A stretch of DNA of 64,000 nucleotides from Pseudarthrobacter polychromogenes (GCF_014644495.1 NZ_BMKU01000001.1:124001-188000); one strand, 5' to 3'; counted from the first letter of the stretch, positions 18,607-27,724 are shown. Notes: a model not told the origin generated them from the letters alone. Program-made: numbers and translations.

Positions 18607-19035
18607 CTAGTACCTCCACTCCGCGCCCTCAGGCTTGGCAGCGTCGCCGAACGGGACGACGTCAAAGAAGCCCTCAGCGGCTGCCGCGTCGTCGGCGTTG
18701 GCCTTCGCGTCGTACTGGTCTGCGAGGGCCCGCAACTCGGCGGAGACCTTCGCGCCGTCGGTCGCCCGGTCCTGGGTCCGGATGACTTTCGAGGTGAGCA
18801 CCTCGGACGCTGCGATGACGCGGAGTGCCTGCGCGGAGGCCCGGTAGACGTTGTCCGCGTTCATGTTCAGGAACACGGTCAGCTGCGCGTCGGTGAACAG
18901 CCGGTTCGCGGGGGTGTCGTCGGTGTCCGTGATGTAGAGGCGGACCTTGCCCGCGGCCGTGGCGTAATCGATCACGCCGTCCGTGGTGGAGAACTCGCTG
19001 TCCGGCGTGCCGCCGTCGTAGACCTGCTCGCTCAA
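18607..19035 (-). CDS. Head-tail adaptor-like protein
   Basis: 142 residues, helical, with FTDAQLTVFLNMNADNVYRA, matching the common layout of phage gp6-like adaptors (short helices after a flexible N-terminus). It is the first gene after the capsid gene and its downstream hairpin. Its stop abuts the next gene's start. Confidence 0.7.
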   Translation of the reverse strand: MSEQVYDGGTPDSEFSTTDGVIDYATAAGKVRLYITDTDDTPANRLFTDAQLTVFLNMNADNVYRASAQALRVIAASEVLTSKVIRTQDRATDGAKVSAELRALADQYDAKANADDAAAAEGFFDVVPFGDAAKPEGAEWRY

Positions 19036-19072
19036 GGCGCGCCTCCTGTGAAGTTATGGGGGTCCGGAGTGC

Positions 19073-19108
19073 GCGGCCCTGCTGGATTGATTTGCCCAGC
19101 AGGGCCGC
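19073..19108 (-). terminator. Hairpin between capsid and adaptor genes
   Basis: A perfect 13-bp stem GCGGCCCTGCTGG/CCAGCAGGGCCGC with a 10-base loop lies in the only sizeable gap of the structural operon (19036-19163). It has no U-tract, so it may be a partial terminator or mRNA-stabilising structure that keeps capsid message in excess. Confidence 0.65.
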
Positions 19109-19163
19109 CCGGGAGGGATGATGATCAGCCGCCCCGTTATGGCCCGGTCACTCCGGAAGTTGG

Positions 19164-20240
19164 TTAGGCGCCGCCGTTGGACGCGTACACGCCCGTGGTG
19201 AAGCCCTTGTCGATGCCGAAGAACGTCCGGCCGCGGTACCAGATCGTGTCATCGTTGAAGCTGCCTTCTTCGATGCTGATCTGGCCGCCGCCGACGGCCT
19301 CGCCCTGGTCGCGCTTGACGCGGATGTCGACGTTCCCGTCGTGACCCTCAAGGCCCGTGTCGATGATCGAGGGAAGGGTCGAGCCCTTGCCCTGGACCAG
19401 CGCCCACGCCTTGCCCTGGTTCGCGCCGAGGGACTTGCCCAGGCGGCGGGAGACTAGCAGCGTCACGACGCCGCGGAAGGGGTTGGCGATCTCGGTCTTG
19501 GTGACCTTCGAACCGACCGTCACTTCCATGCTGAGCTTCTCGGCGTTCAGGATGCGGTTCGCCTCAGACTGCAGGGCGGGACCGACCATGAGGACGAGGT
19601 TGGTGGTGTCGACCAGGTCGGCGCGGTGGTCCTCGCGGAGCGCGAGCTCCTTGAGTGCCGCGTCCAGGGACTCCGGGGTGAGGGCCACGTTCGCGACCGT
19701 GTCGAAGAACGCAGGGTCCCAGGCGCCGGCCTCGACCAGCAGCTCGGCCACAGCGCTGTTCTTGGCCTTGACGGCGCCGGACCCCAGCAGGGTCGGGAAG
19801 TTCGCGAGGTCGGTGAACAGGCGGCGGAGGCGCAGCTCGAACGTGAGCCCGTAGGACTTGCCGTACTTGGCGGTCCCGTGGGTCAGGTCGGTCTCGTTGA
19901 GAGTGCCGCCCTTGTACTCTTCGCCCTCGCGGACGCGTTCGAACTCGTCGCCGGACCACAGGTCGATGAGCTTGTGACGCTCGAAGTCCGGGGCCGTGGT
20001 GTGCGTTAGCACCGGCTCGAACTCGTCCACGGCCGCCTTCTGCGCGGCTACAGCCTTCTTGGTGAAGGCGGCGCCGAGGAGGACGGGGAAGTCCGAGGTG
20101 CTGAAAGCTTCAGCGACCTCGGCCTGGGCGATCGCGCCGCCGGAGCGGCCCTGGCCGAAGAACTTGGCGGCCTCGAAGACCCGCTCTTCGCGGGTCGGGG
20201 CTTTCCGCCACCCCTTGTTGTCAAACAGATCCATTGTCAT
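19164..20240 (-). CDS. Major capsid protein
   Basis: 358 residues, following protease/scaffold and cement genes. Mostly mixed alpha/beta, with a helical N-terminal region (VAEAFSTSDFPVLLG), a central YKGGTLNETDLTHGTAKYGKSY loop region and C-terminal strands. Pattern is of the Mu gpT/HK97-type capsid subunit. Only structural gene of the right size at this position. AGGAG is seen upstream of the start. Confidence 0.85.
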   Translation of the reverse strand: MTMDLFDNKGWRKAPTREERVFEAAKFFGQGRSGGAIAQAEVAEAFSTSDFPVLLGAAFTKKAVAAQKAAVDEFEPVLTHTTAPDFERHKLIDLWSGDEFERVREGEEYKGGTLNETDLTHGTAKYGKSYGLTFELRLRRLFTDLANFPTLLGSGAVKAKNSAVAELLVEAGAWDPAFFDTVANVALTPESLDAALKELALREDHRADLVDTTNLVLMVGPALQSEANRILNAEKLSMEVTVGSKVTKTEIANPFRGVVTLLVSRRLGKSLGANQGKAWALVQGKGSTLPSIIDTGLEGHDGNVDIRVKRDQGEAVGGGQISIEEGSFNDDTIWYRGRTFFGIDKGFTTGVYASNGGA

Positions 20241-20245
20241 TCTCC

Positions 20246-20596
20246 TTATGCCAGGGCGGCGGTGTTGGTGATCTTGCCGTGCGGTGCGACCTCGACGACG
20301 CCGGAGCCGGTGCCCTTGGCGGCGTTGGCGACACCGAACGGGTAGTTGCCCGTCGCGGTGGCCGTGAGGGCGTTGGCGCCGGTGATGTAGACCTGCTGCG
20401 CTTCGGTCAGGGCGCCCGTGACGGTCAGGTCGTAGGAGCCGTCCAGCCAGAGGGTGAACTTCTCACCGGCCGCGGCGCTGGTCTGGGCCACGCCCACGTA
20501 CTGGCCGATCCGGTACGGGTTGCCGGAGACGGCGCCACCGGCGGGCGCGGTGAGGGAGATGTGGCGGTTGTGGGTGTAACGCTGGTTCTTAGCCAT
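20246..20596 (-). CDS. Capsid cement/decoration protein (DUF2190-like)
   Basis: 116 residues, glycine/alanine-rich and beta-rich, with the typical opening for DUF2190 cement proteins (GGAVSGNPYRIGQYVGVA) and a late NYPFGVANAAKGTGSGVVEV. It would stabilise the capsid surface. Lies 5 bases upstream of the capsid gene. Confidence 0.75.
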   Translation of the reverse strand: MAKNQRYTHNRHISLTAPAGGAVSGNPYRIGQYVGVAQTSAAAGEKFTLWLDGSYDLTVTGALTEAQQVYITGANALTATATGNYPFGVANAAKGTGSGVVEVAPHGKITNTAALA

Positions 20597-20610
20597 GGTC
20601 GGTGACTCCC

Positions 20611-21009
20611 TTAGAGCGCGTTGACGACGTCGTCGTCAGTGATCGTGATGGCCTCTTTGGCGTCGGTGTGCCCCACGCCGCGGACGGTGCCGGCGCCGTT
20701 GGCGACCTGCAGTTCGGCGATGGACTCGGCGACGTCGGTGGCGAGTGCCTCGGCGTCGAGGACGCCGTTCTCCTTCACCGGGTAGCCCTTGGACAGCCGT
20801 GCGGCGGTCTTGGGGGCGGAGATGCCGGCGGTGGTGAACGCGGCTTCCACGACGGCGGCGGCGGCCGCGTCGTTCGCTTCGGTCAGGCCAGCCTCAGCCG
20901 TGGTGGCGCGGTTGGTGGCGGCGGATACTTCTGCTTCCAGCGCGGTGGCCCGGCCGGACTGTGCGACGAGGTCAGCGTGGACGCTTTCCTCAATCTGAAT
21001 GGTGGCCAT
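20611..21009 (-). CDS. Nested scaffold protein, internal start
   Basis: An in-frame ATG at 21009 is preceded by AAAGGAG (21017-21023) with about seven bases spacing, far better than chance. It would give a 132-residue protein (MATIQIEESVHADLVAQSG...), the coiled-coil scaffold part of the protease gene. This mirrors lambda C/Nu3. Expression is inferred. Confidence 0.55.
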   Translation of the reverse strand: MATIQIEESVHADLVAQSGRATALEAEVSAATNRATTAEAGLTEANDAAAAAVVEAAFTTAGISAPKTAARLSKGYPVKENGVLDAEALATDVAESIAELQVANGAGTVRGVGHTDAKEAITITDDDVVNAL

Positions 21010-21828
21010 GGGTGGCTCCTTTTCATTTTCGGTAACCCCAGCCGGGACCGGCGGGGAATCTTTGGACTCCTGCGAGGGAGTTTCTACGGGGACGTAGTTG
21101 GTGACTCGACGGACCTCGACGAGGTCGCCAGTGAGTTCGACCGTGACGTCGCTGATCGAGTAGGTCTGCTGCCAGGTCTTCGCTTCACCGGCAGATTCCT
21201 GGGCGAACCAGACACTCGAGTCGTCGTAGTCGAGGACCCACACCCACACGCCGTCGTCTTCGTAGGCGTCGCGGACGGCTTTGCTGATGGCCTCGCGGAC
21301 ATCGTTCGCGGTGGCCTCGACTGCGCGGCCAGCGATGGACTCGAGGACCTTCTCGACCTTCCCGCCACGGCCTGCGACGGTGACAAAATCCACCCGGTTC
21401 AGCGCGTCGGGGTAGAGCTTCTCGACGATGGTTCCCTTGCGGCCCTCGGCCTCCCCGATGGTGACGTCCGCCCCTGCCGAGATCGAGGTCCCGATGTACT
21501 CGGCGAACTCGGTGATCACGTCCCGGTACTGGGAACCGAGCATCGCCTCGGCGACGAGACGTTCCCCGTCCCACACGGCGTCCTCTGTCAGGACTGCGGC
21601 GAGGGTCTTGACCGAACCTGCGGGCTGCTCGCGGCGCTCCGTGGTGGACATGTGGTCGATGTGCATTTGGGTGCCCTTGGCGAAGACCTTATCCGCGGCT
21701 GCCTGCTCCAGCAGCTCCGGGGAGTAGTAGCCGGAGGAACCCCAGCCGGGAGTGATGAGCTGGATGAGGAGCTTCCCGGGGCCGCCAGCGGTACTGAGCG
21801 TCCCTGCCTCGTGAATGAGCTTGGCCAT
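20611..21828 (-). CDS. Capsid maturation protease fused to scaffold
   Basis: 405 residues. The N-terminal part (about 1-190) matches actinophage capsid proteases: MQMH-like IDHMSTTERREQPAGS and a VTIGEAEGRKGTIVEKLYPDALNRVDFV region. The C-terminal part (about 275-405) is a charged Ala-rich coiled coil ending in a small basic/acidic domain, as in scaffolds. An internal start with a strong ribosome site separates the two (see nested gene). Confidence 0.8.
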   Translation of the reverse strand: MAKLIHEAGTLSTAGGPGKLLIQLITPGWGSSGYYSPELLEQAAADKVFAKGTQMHIDHMSTTERREQPAGSVKTLAAVLTEDAVWDGERLVAEAMLGSQYRDVITEFAEYIGTSISAGADVTIGEAEGRKGTIVEKLYPDALNRVDFVTVAGRGGKVEKVLESIAGRAVEATANDVREAISKAVRDAYEDDGVWVWVLDYDDSSVWFAQESAGEAKTWQQTYSISDVTVELTGDLVEVRRVTNYVPVETPSQESKDSPPVPAGVTENEKEPPMATIQIEESVHADLVAQSGRATALEAEVSAATNRATTAEAGLTEANDAAAAAVVEAAFTTAGISAPKTAARLSKGYPVKENGVLDAEALATDVAESIAELQVANGAGTVRGVGHTDAKEAITITDDDVVNAL

Positions 21829-21851
21829 TGACAGCCTCCTAAAATGGGTGT

Positions 21852-22019
21852 GTGGGCCTTGACGACCGGAACGACAGTGCGGGCGTGCCTGGGGAGTGCC
21901 CCGGGCACGACTGGAAGGTCCACGGGATTTATCTGCGGTCGACGGGCGGATCGATGTCCGTGGCGTGTAAGTGGTGCGGTGCCGTGCAGTACGAGCCGTC
22001 CCTCAGCGACGGGACCTAA
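21852..22019 (+). CDS. Small Zn-ribbon-like protein in a head-module slot
   Basis: 55 residues from GTG 21852. It has ECPGHDW and later CKWCGAVQ, a plausible metal-binding C-H...CxxC set, within a compact hydrophilic protein. It is rightward among leftward head genes: its start is 23 bases from the divergent protease start and its TAA overlaps the TAG of the MuF-like gene (CTAA). A longer overlapping frame from 21844 has no protein-like features. Confidence 0.55.
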   Translation: MGLDDRNDSAGVPGECPGHDWKVHGIYLRSTGGSMSVACKWCGAVQYEPSLSDGT

Positions 22020-23059
22020 GCGGCGAGATCCTTGACGGGCGTGGCGGTGTAGGAGTCCCGCCAGCCGGCCGTGGCCTTCTTGGTGGACAGGTCCGCCCAG
22101 GAGATCTCACCGGACTGCAGCAGCTCCAGCCGTTTCGGGCCCATGATGTCGCGCTGCGTTTCCGGGGTGAGGTTGTTGAACACTGCCTGCGCGTCCTGTG
22201 TCAGAGAGGGTGGTTCCTCGATGTCGAAGCCGAGGTCCTTCCACGACTTGGTGATGGTGACGCGGGCGCAGCGGCCGTTCTGGTGATCGTTGGGCCCGTC
22301 CTGGTCGAGCGGGTAGCGGGTGCCGTGCTTGGCCCAGCAAGAGGGGCAAGTGCGGGCGGTGAGAGAGGCGTGCCATTCCCACCCTTCGAGAATGGTCTTG
22401 TTCGCCTTCTCGGAAGCCTTTGTGGCTGCCCGGTGCGCGTCGAGGGTCTCGGTGCGGGCGATGGTGAGCGCCCGGGTGAGTCCGCCGTTGAACCGCTGCT
22501 CTGTTTGCTGCAGCATCCGCCGAGCAGTTGCCCTTGGGTTCTCACCGACGGCGATGCCGCGGATGAGTTCCCGCTTCATGACCCGTTCCACGTCAGCCGG
22601 CAGGGGCTTGGTCGCGGAGTGGATCTGCTCGGTGGTGCGTTCTACGATGGCGGCCAGGGCCTCCGGAGACATCCGGGTGAAGCTGACCGATGCGCCCGCC
22701 GTGTTGGGTGGGAGTTGGGAGCCGATGAGCGCCTCATGCCCGTCCAGCGCGTCGAGGACCGCGGTGCCGACGTCGTTGGTGATGACCCCATCCGTGGTGC
22801 GGGCCAGCTCGTTGAGCATGATCCGCGCCTGCTGCAGCGCATCCCTCAGCCGGATGTTTTTCGCCGCAACAGCCCGGGACACTTTCCCGTCAGCAGCCCC
22901 CGCCAGGAGCTCCACGAAAGCCGTCTCGAACTCCGGCTCCAGCACGTCCCACGCCTCCACCCACGCCCGGGTGAGAGCGAGGGTCTGGGCGTCGGTCATC
23001 CTGTCGAGGTCGGCGCGGAGGCGGTCAACGATGCGGAGAGTCTCAGCCGTGACCGCCAT
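22016..23059 (-). CDS. MuF-like minor head protein
   Basis: 347 residues. The C-terminal half carries the Mu protein F signature: LTIARTETLDAHRAA, then TARTCPSCWAKHGTRYPLD and HQNGRCARV, with Cys/His that may bind metal. The N-terminal half is helical. Encoded directly after portal with GGGAGG in the 9-base gap. Such proteins help in head assembly or are injected with the DNA. Confidence 0.85.
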   Translation of the reverse strand: MAVTAETLRIVDRLRADLDRMTDAQTLALTRAWVEAWDVLEPEFETAFVELLAGAADGKVSRAVAAKNIRLRDALQQARIMLNELARTTDGVITNDVGTAVLDALDGHEALIGSQLPPNTAGASVSFTRMSPEALAAIVERTTEQIHSATKPLPADVERVMKRELIRGIAVGENPRATARRMLQQTEQRFNGGLTRALTIARTETLDAHRAATKASEKANKTILEGWEWHASLTARTCPSCWAKHGTRYPLDQDGPNDHQNGRCARVTITKSWKDLGFDIEEPPSLTQDAQAVFNNLTPETQRDIMGPKRLELLQSGEISWADLSTKKATAGWRDSYTATPVKDLAA

Positions 23060-23068
23060 GGGGCCTCC

Positions 23069-24598
23069 CTACTTCAGTGCTGCTGCCGGGTCCTGCCCGT
23101 CCCGGAATGCCTTGGTGGCCACATCCCCGGCGGTTGTGTCGGTGTCGAGGAGGTTGCCGTCGTCGTCGGTGATCTTCTCGATCCATTCGTCGACGTCCGG
23201 GATCTTGAGGACCTGCAGCGCCAGGCGGATCAGCGGCAGCTTGGGCACGTCGGGCATGCCGTCCGCGGCGACGATCGCGTCGATGAGGACCTTCACGTCG
23301 ACCTCGTCCAGGCCCGGGAAGGTTACTTCCACGGTCGCTGCGGCCGGATCGGTGAACTCGACCTTGAGGCGGTCGTCGTCCCGGACTGCGGTGCCGAGCC
23401 TGCGGAGCGGGCCCTGCGGCGCGATGACGGCCTGTTCGATGGCGTACCCGACACTGTCGCGGATGACTTCGGCGTGGAGCTGCTGCCGTGCCTGAAACGT
23501 CAGCCTCGTGGGGAGGTCGAGCGTCTCGGCGGTGGCGCGTGCACCGGTCTGCCCCGGGTCGGCCAGGGCGATCGTGACGGGGATGCCCATCGCGGTCGCT
23601 GCCATGGTCGCCAGCGGCCTCGACGATTCCGAATCCAGAGTCGCGCCGGACTTCGGCATCGCCTCGATCTTCTGATCATCCGACATGCTGACAGAGGAAC
23701 CGGCCGGCACATTCGCGAGGCCTTGCAGCGCGGCGCGCTTCGACTGCGACGCGGCCGCCGTCTTCGAGGAGGACACGAAGGCGATCTTCGCCAGCGCCTT
23801 CATCAGCAGCGCCCAGTCCTCCAGGAAGCCCTTGTGAGACAGAGCCCAGGGGATCGCGGCGTAGGAGTCGCCGATGCCGAACTTCCAGTTCTGCGAGGCG
23901 TTGACCTTCACGTGCCGCACGGGGGCATCCCAGAGCACGGGGACACTGTCGATGCGGAGCGTCTTCATGCGGGGCTGGTACTTCAGCGCAGGGTAGTACG
24001 CCTTCATCTGGGCGTCTTTACCGTCCGCGCCCTGCTCCACCCATTGCCGCAGGTAGAACCACGGGGTGGCCTTGTCCCCGGGCGCGGTGATGACGTCCTG
24101 GATCTCGTCGAAAGGGATGGTCCGGACTTTCACCCGGCCCGTTAGAGGATTCGTGAAGTGGGTGAGGAAGAAATTGCCCTCATCGAACAGGGTGCCCTCG
24201 TATTGCTGCCGGGCCTGCGCGCCGAAGAAAGCTTCCCGGTTGCCCTCATCATCGATGAACGCCTGCACCACATCGTTGACATCCTGGTCGACGGCTGCGA
24301 TGGTGACACCCTGCCCCCACACGTACGCGTGGCGGACCTCCCGTCCGCGCTTGATGATCGGGTTCGCGATGCCGAACAGGCGGCCCATCTCCGCGGCCTT
24401 GATCAGACCGTCACGGCTGAACTCCTGCTGGTACTGCTCGCTGAGCTTCATCCAGCCGGTGTTCTCGCGGGCGAGCTCCAGCTGCGCGAGCGATTCCTCG
24501 AGGCGGTACTGCAGCGTCGCCACAGTGCCCTCAGCGATCTTCCCCTCAGCAGTCGTGGCTGCCTCTTGCAGGCCCAGCAGTTGGCGGAACATGCCCAT
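23069..24598 (-). CDS. Portal protein
   Basis: 509 residues between terminase and MuF-like protein. Typical features: an N-terminal coiled coil, LFGIANPIIKRGREVRHAYVWG, a wing region, then a long helical stem/crown with LADPGQTGARATAETLDLPT. It forms the ring through which DNA is packaged. AGGAGG lies five bases before the start. Confidence 0.85.
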   Translation of the reverse strand: MGMFRQLLGLQEAATTAEGKIAEGTVATLQYRLEESLAQLELARENTGWMKLSEQYQQEFSRDGLIKAAEMGRLFGIANPIIKRGREVRHAYVWGQGVTIAAVDQDVNDVVQAFIDDEGNREAFFGAQARQQYEGTLFDEGNFFLTHFTNPLTGRVKVRTIPFDEIQDVITAPGDKATPWFYLRQWVEQGADGKDAQMKAYYPALKYQPRMKTLRIDSVPVLWDAPVRHVKVNASQNWKFGIGDSYAAIPWALSHKGFLEDWALLMKALAKIAFVSSSKTAAASQSKRAALQGLANVPAGSSVSMSDDQKIEAMPKSGATLDSESSRPLATMAATAMGIPVTIALADPGQTGARATAETLDLPTRLTFQARQQLHAEVIRDSVGYAIEQAVIAPQGPLRRLGTAVRDDDRLKVEFTDPAAATVEVTFPGLDEVDVKVLIDAIVAADGMPDVPKLPLIRLALQVLKIPDVDEWIEKITDDDGNLLDTDTTAGDVATKAFRDGQDPAAALK

Positions 24599-24607
24599 AC
24601 TGGCCTC

Positions 24608-26104
24608 CTAGACCGGGCTGATCGACCAGCCCTGTGCGTTGTACTCGTCGTAGACGTCGGGTTCGATGAGCCGGCCCTGGTTCAGCAGCGGCATGAGCAG
24701 GAGCCGGTTGATGGCCTGCGATAGTGCGTCGATGGTGTCGTCGTGGGCGCTGTTGGGGAAGTTCTTGGCTTCCTCGACGAGCTCCTCGACGTTGGGCAGC
24801 AGCTCCGGGTCCGGCAGGACGATGTTCCGCGACTCGGCCAGCGGGGAGATGGCTGAGGCCCTGGCGTACTTGGACCCTTCCGGCTCGATGGGGATGAGCC
24901 CGAAGATGCGTTGCTGCAGCGCGTTGATGACCGCGGGCCCGTTGGCTTTGTCCTCGACCAGCTTCGCGAGCGACTGCGGCCACTTCTTGGACATCGCCTC
25001 GATCGCGTTGCACGTGGCGGTGAAGTTCAGGCGCGCCCTCACCATGTCCAACAGGTAGGCGTTGACGCCGATGCGGAGCCACACCTGACCGACGACGTAG
25101 TCGGAGGATTTGGTGTCCTTGAACGCGAGGTCCCACGACTGGATGAGTTCGTGGTCGTCGCGGCCGATGCCGGGCACGTGCATGACGCCGTTGCCTTGGT
25201 CGATCCAGAGCGGCTGCGAGTACCGCGCCCATTCGGCGGGGAACACGCCACCGGATTCGGGGGAGGGGCGGCCCTGGTACAGGCTCGCCCAGGTGCGGGC
25301 TCCGGCCGTCGCTTTACGCATGAGCCACTGCTTGAGCGTGCGGCCACGGGCGGAGACCATGAACTCGCCCGGCTTACGGCCGAGCGGGTCCGTCTCGCCC
25401 TTTTCGGGGCGGTGGTCAGCCTGGGCGGGGATGTTGAGGATCTTCCAGCCGGCTTCTTTGTCCCGCTCCATGAGGCGGCCTGCGAGGTCGTCCTGGTGCC
25501 AACGGGTGAGGATGACGATCACCGGCGCACCGGGCGCGAGGCGGGCGCTGGCGGCGTCTGTCCACCAGTCCCACACGTTGTCCCGGTACGTTTCGGAGTC
25601 CGCTTCTTTGCGGTCCTTGATCGGGTCGTCAATGATCATCATGTCCGCGGGGCGGCCGGTCACACCAGCACCGATACCCACGGAGAGGACGCCGCCCTGG
25701 TGGCCTTCGAGGGTCCACTCGTGCACAGCGCCGTTGTCGTTGGCGATGCGGAGATCGATCTCCGGGGTGGAGGTGATCCGGTTTCGGATGGCCCGGCCGT
25801 TGCGGTTGGCGAGGTTCTGAGCATACGAGGCGGTGACGATCCGGAGGTCCGGGTTCTGGGTGAGCGCCCAGATGGGGAAGTCGTTGGCCACCCGGACCGA
25901 CTTGCCCTCCTGCGGGGCCATGCAGACGATGAGGCGTGAGTCGGGGGTGTTGAATGCCTCGACGAGGGCCTTGTCGATCAGGTCGAGCGCGGGTGTCTGG
26001 ACGGTCTTCGGGTTGGTCGCCCGCGCCATCTCCCCGGGGGTTGCCCACTTGGCTTTGACCGGCTCGAACATGCGGGCCGCAGCTTCCCACATGTCCACGG
26101 TCAC
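24608..26104 (-). CDS. Terminase large subunit
   Basis: 498 residues from GTG 26104 (AAAGGGGG upstream). ATPase: deviant Walker A in MAPQEGKSVR (about residue 60) and Walker B DMMIIDDPI (about 155), then a coupling-like VIVILTRWHQDDL. Nuclease domain in the C-terminal half with SWDLAFKDTKSSDYVVG and later acidic residues (HDDTIDAL). It packages DNA into the procapsid and cuts it. A ten-base gap separates it from portal. Confidence 0.88.
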   Translation of the reverse strand: MTVDMWEAAARMFEPVKAKWATPGEMARATNPKTVQTPALDLIDKALVEAFNTPDSRLIVCMAPQEGKSVRVANDFPIWALTQNPDLRIVTASYAQNLANRNGRAIRNRITSTPEIDLRIANDNGAVHEWTLEGHQGGVLSVGIGAGVTGRPADMMIIDDPIKDRKEADSETYRDNVWDWWTDAASARLAPGAPVIVILTRWHQDDLAGRLMERDKEAGWKILNIPAQADHRPEKGETDPLGRKPGEFMVSARGRTLKQWLMRKATAGARTWASLYQGRPSPESGGVFPAEWARYSQPLWIDQGNGVMHVPGIGRDDHELIQSWDLAFKDTKSSDYVVGQVWLRIGVNAYLLDMVRARLNFTATCNAIEAMSKKWPQSLAKLVEDKANGPAVINALQQRIFGLIPIEPEGSKYARASAISPLAESRNIVLPDPELLPNVEELVEEAKNFPNSAHDDTIDALSQAINRLLLMPLLNQGRLIEPDVYDEYNAQGWSISPV

Positions 26105-26122
26105 GGGTGGCCCCCTTTACGG

Positions 26123-26545
26123 CTAAAAATCCATATCTTTAGCAATCTTCTCGACGTTCTTCGCGTGGGCCTCGGCTTGGGCTTTTCGTTCTGCCTCTGC
26201 GGTAGCGTCACGTCGGTGCTGGGCCTCGGAGAGCTCGTTTACCTTTGCTACCACGCCTTGAAGGGTCTTCAGATGGTAATCCCGGACCTCTTCAATGGTG
26301 GTTTTGCTGAGAACAAATTCTGTGCCGTAGCAGCGCGCTGTGCCAGGTCTGTGCATGGTTGTAGAAGAAGGCGGGTTATCCCATACGGCGACCATTGCTT
26401 CCTGCTCCGCCCCGGTGAGGGGCCGGGACAGGGAAAGCGGCACTGCGTAGAGGGCTGAGCCGGGCGAACCATCGTTGCTGGGCGTACCCACCAGCGATGT
26501 CTTGACGCCAGTGATACTGAATGGGACGAATGTTTTCTCAGTCAT
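26123..26545 (-). CDS. Hypothetical phage protein
   Basis: 140 residues from ATG 26545. The N-terminal half is beta-rich (VPFSITGVKTSLVG...YAVPLSLSRPL); the C-terminal third is a charged helix (NELSEAQHRRDATAEAERKAQAEAHAK). No known domain. It lies between a terminator-rich gap and the terminase large subunit and may share its transcript. Confidence 0.65.
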   Translation of the reverse strand: MTEKTFVPFSITGVKTSLVGTPSNDGSPGSALYAVPLSLSRPLTGAEQEAMVAVWDNPPSSTTMHRPGTARCYGTEFVLSKTTIEEVRDYHLKTLQGVVAKVNELSEAQHRRDATAEAERKAQAEAHAKNVEKIAKDMDF

Positions 26546-26680
26546 GAAGTCAGTCTGCCATCGCGGGCCGACAAACTGGTGAGCGCGCCGGGTGGTTTTG
26601 TGCCAGGCCCCGCCGTGGTGCACCTTGGCGGGGTCCGGCGTTGCAACGGTCGCCCGCCGTTGCGCGGGTAAAAGTCTGTG

Positions 26681-26706
26681 GCCCGCCGGCTCATGTTCCG
26701 GCGGGC
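26681..26706. terminator. Symmetric hairpin in structural-module leader
   Basis: Perfect 9-bp stem GCCCGCCGG/CCGGCGGGC with loop CTCATGTT in a 398-base gene-free stretch (26546-26943). No T-run on either side. May insulate the structural operon from upstream transcripts. Apart from this and the next hairpin, I see no gene in the gap. Confidence 0.5.
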
Positions 26707-26871
26707 TATTCAGTTGTGCTCCCGCCTCAGCCTCGTGGGCTTTTCGGTGGGGGAGGGTGCGCGGCCTGTGTGGGCAGGTCCGTCCATGGCAGGGTTGAAA
26801 GGTAGAACCCCGGCCGGCCTTCACTGGGTGAGTACGCAAAACCATGTGTTGACCCGGGCCGCGCAAGCAAA

Positions 26872-26903
26872 AGAACCCGCCTACTGGGGGATTGGCGGGT
26901 TCT
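26872..26903 (-). terminator. Intrinsic terminator
   Basis: Perfect 10-bp stem AGAACCCGCC/GGCGGGTTCT, 12-base loop, followed on the minus strand by TTTGC, giving a TTCTTTT tract. It lies 40 bases after the stop of the 26944 gene and would end the leftward transcript there, so the late operon probably has its own promoter between 26546 and 26871. Confidence 0.75.
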
Positions 26904-26943
26904 GGCGGTAGAGACACGTATGCCCTACGCGCACTATTGTGCC

Positions 26944-27609
26944 TCATGCTGGTAGTAATTGCAACTGTCGCTCGTTTTCCATGGCAGCGGCTTTCGCTGC
27001 TGCGTCGACTTCGGCCTGGCGGAGTTTGGCGGCGAGGGCGTGGAGGTCCTTCCCCTGCCACTGGGTGCCGCAGTTGAGGCACTTCGCGACCCCGCCCAGC
27101 GCGGCGATGGCGTGCCCGATCCTCGTGCGTTCCCCGTCGACGTTGTCCCACGCCTCGGTCGCGTGGCATTCGGGGCAGGCGCCCGGGATCTCACCCTTAC
27201 GGATCGGGTGAAGAGTGTTCTTGATCTTCTCCACCCAGCCCTGGCACCAGACCATGCAGTCGTCCGCATGGGTGGGCTCGTGCGTTGCGATGCTGGGGGA
27301 CTGCGCCCATGCCGCCCAGGTCAGGAGCTGCTGCTCGATGGACCCGTAGTTCTGCCCGGTGATGTGCACGTGCCATTCCTGGACGACGGACTGGATGGCT
27401 CGGTAGTCCATGGTGGCTTGCAGTGCGAGTGGGGCGCTGGGTCCGGTGCTGTGGCCGCTGGCCCCACCCCTCTGGTCCTGCTTGCACGCGTACCGGAGTT
27501 GCTGCAGCAGGGGGAGGACATCGACAAGTTCCTTCCGGCCGCCGTCCCGCTCGATCATGGTTTTGTGTGGTCGTGCGAGCTGGTGGACCAGTTCGTTCAG
27601 TGACGCCAA
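26944..27609 (-). CDS. Phage protein with zinc ribbon, unknown
   Basis: 221 residues. Helical N-terminus (LNELVHQLARPHKTMIERDG), a middle region with WHVHITGQNYG, and a C-terminal zinc ribbon (CPECHATEAW ... CLNCGTQW, about 147-185). A long helical tail follows. Similar proteins sit near terminase in actinophages. It is a one-gene unit: an operator dyad 38 bases upstream of its start and a terminator downstream. Confidence 0.65.
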   Translation of the reverse strand: MASLNELVHQLARPHKTMIERDGGRKELVDVLPLLQQLRYACKQDQRGGASGHSTGPSAPLALQATMDYRAIQSVVQEWHVHITGQNYGSIEQQLLTWAAWAQSPSIATHEPTHADDCMVWCQGWVEKIKNTLHPIRKGEIPGACPECHATEAWDNVDGERTRIGHAIAALGGVAKCLNCGTQWQGKDLHALAAKLRQAEVDAAAKAAAMENERQLQLLPA

Positions 27610-27646
27610 TACTCCCCCTAGGAATGCGAATGGTACATGCTAGTGT

Positions 27647-27663
27647 AACAAGTTTTAGTTGTT
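27647..27663. promoter_or_regulatory. 17-bp operator-like dyad (variant)
   Basis: AACAAGT-TTT-AGTTGTT: one half-site mismatch from the perfect dyads at 31814 and 40498. Lies in the divergent region between the 27609 (leftward) and 27725 (rightward) genes. Confidence 0.55.
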
Positions 27664-27724
27664 TCCGGAGGAAATATCTCCTCAGCGGAACCTCTACTTC
27701 GCTTACTCCCATTAACATCGGGCT

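Noticed and set aside
21971-24145. 724-residue rightward ORF
   Set aside because: Antisense to the MuF-like and portal genes; Arg/Gly/Val-rich composition without domains, a typical high-GC shadow.
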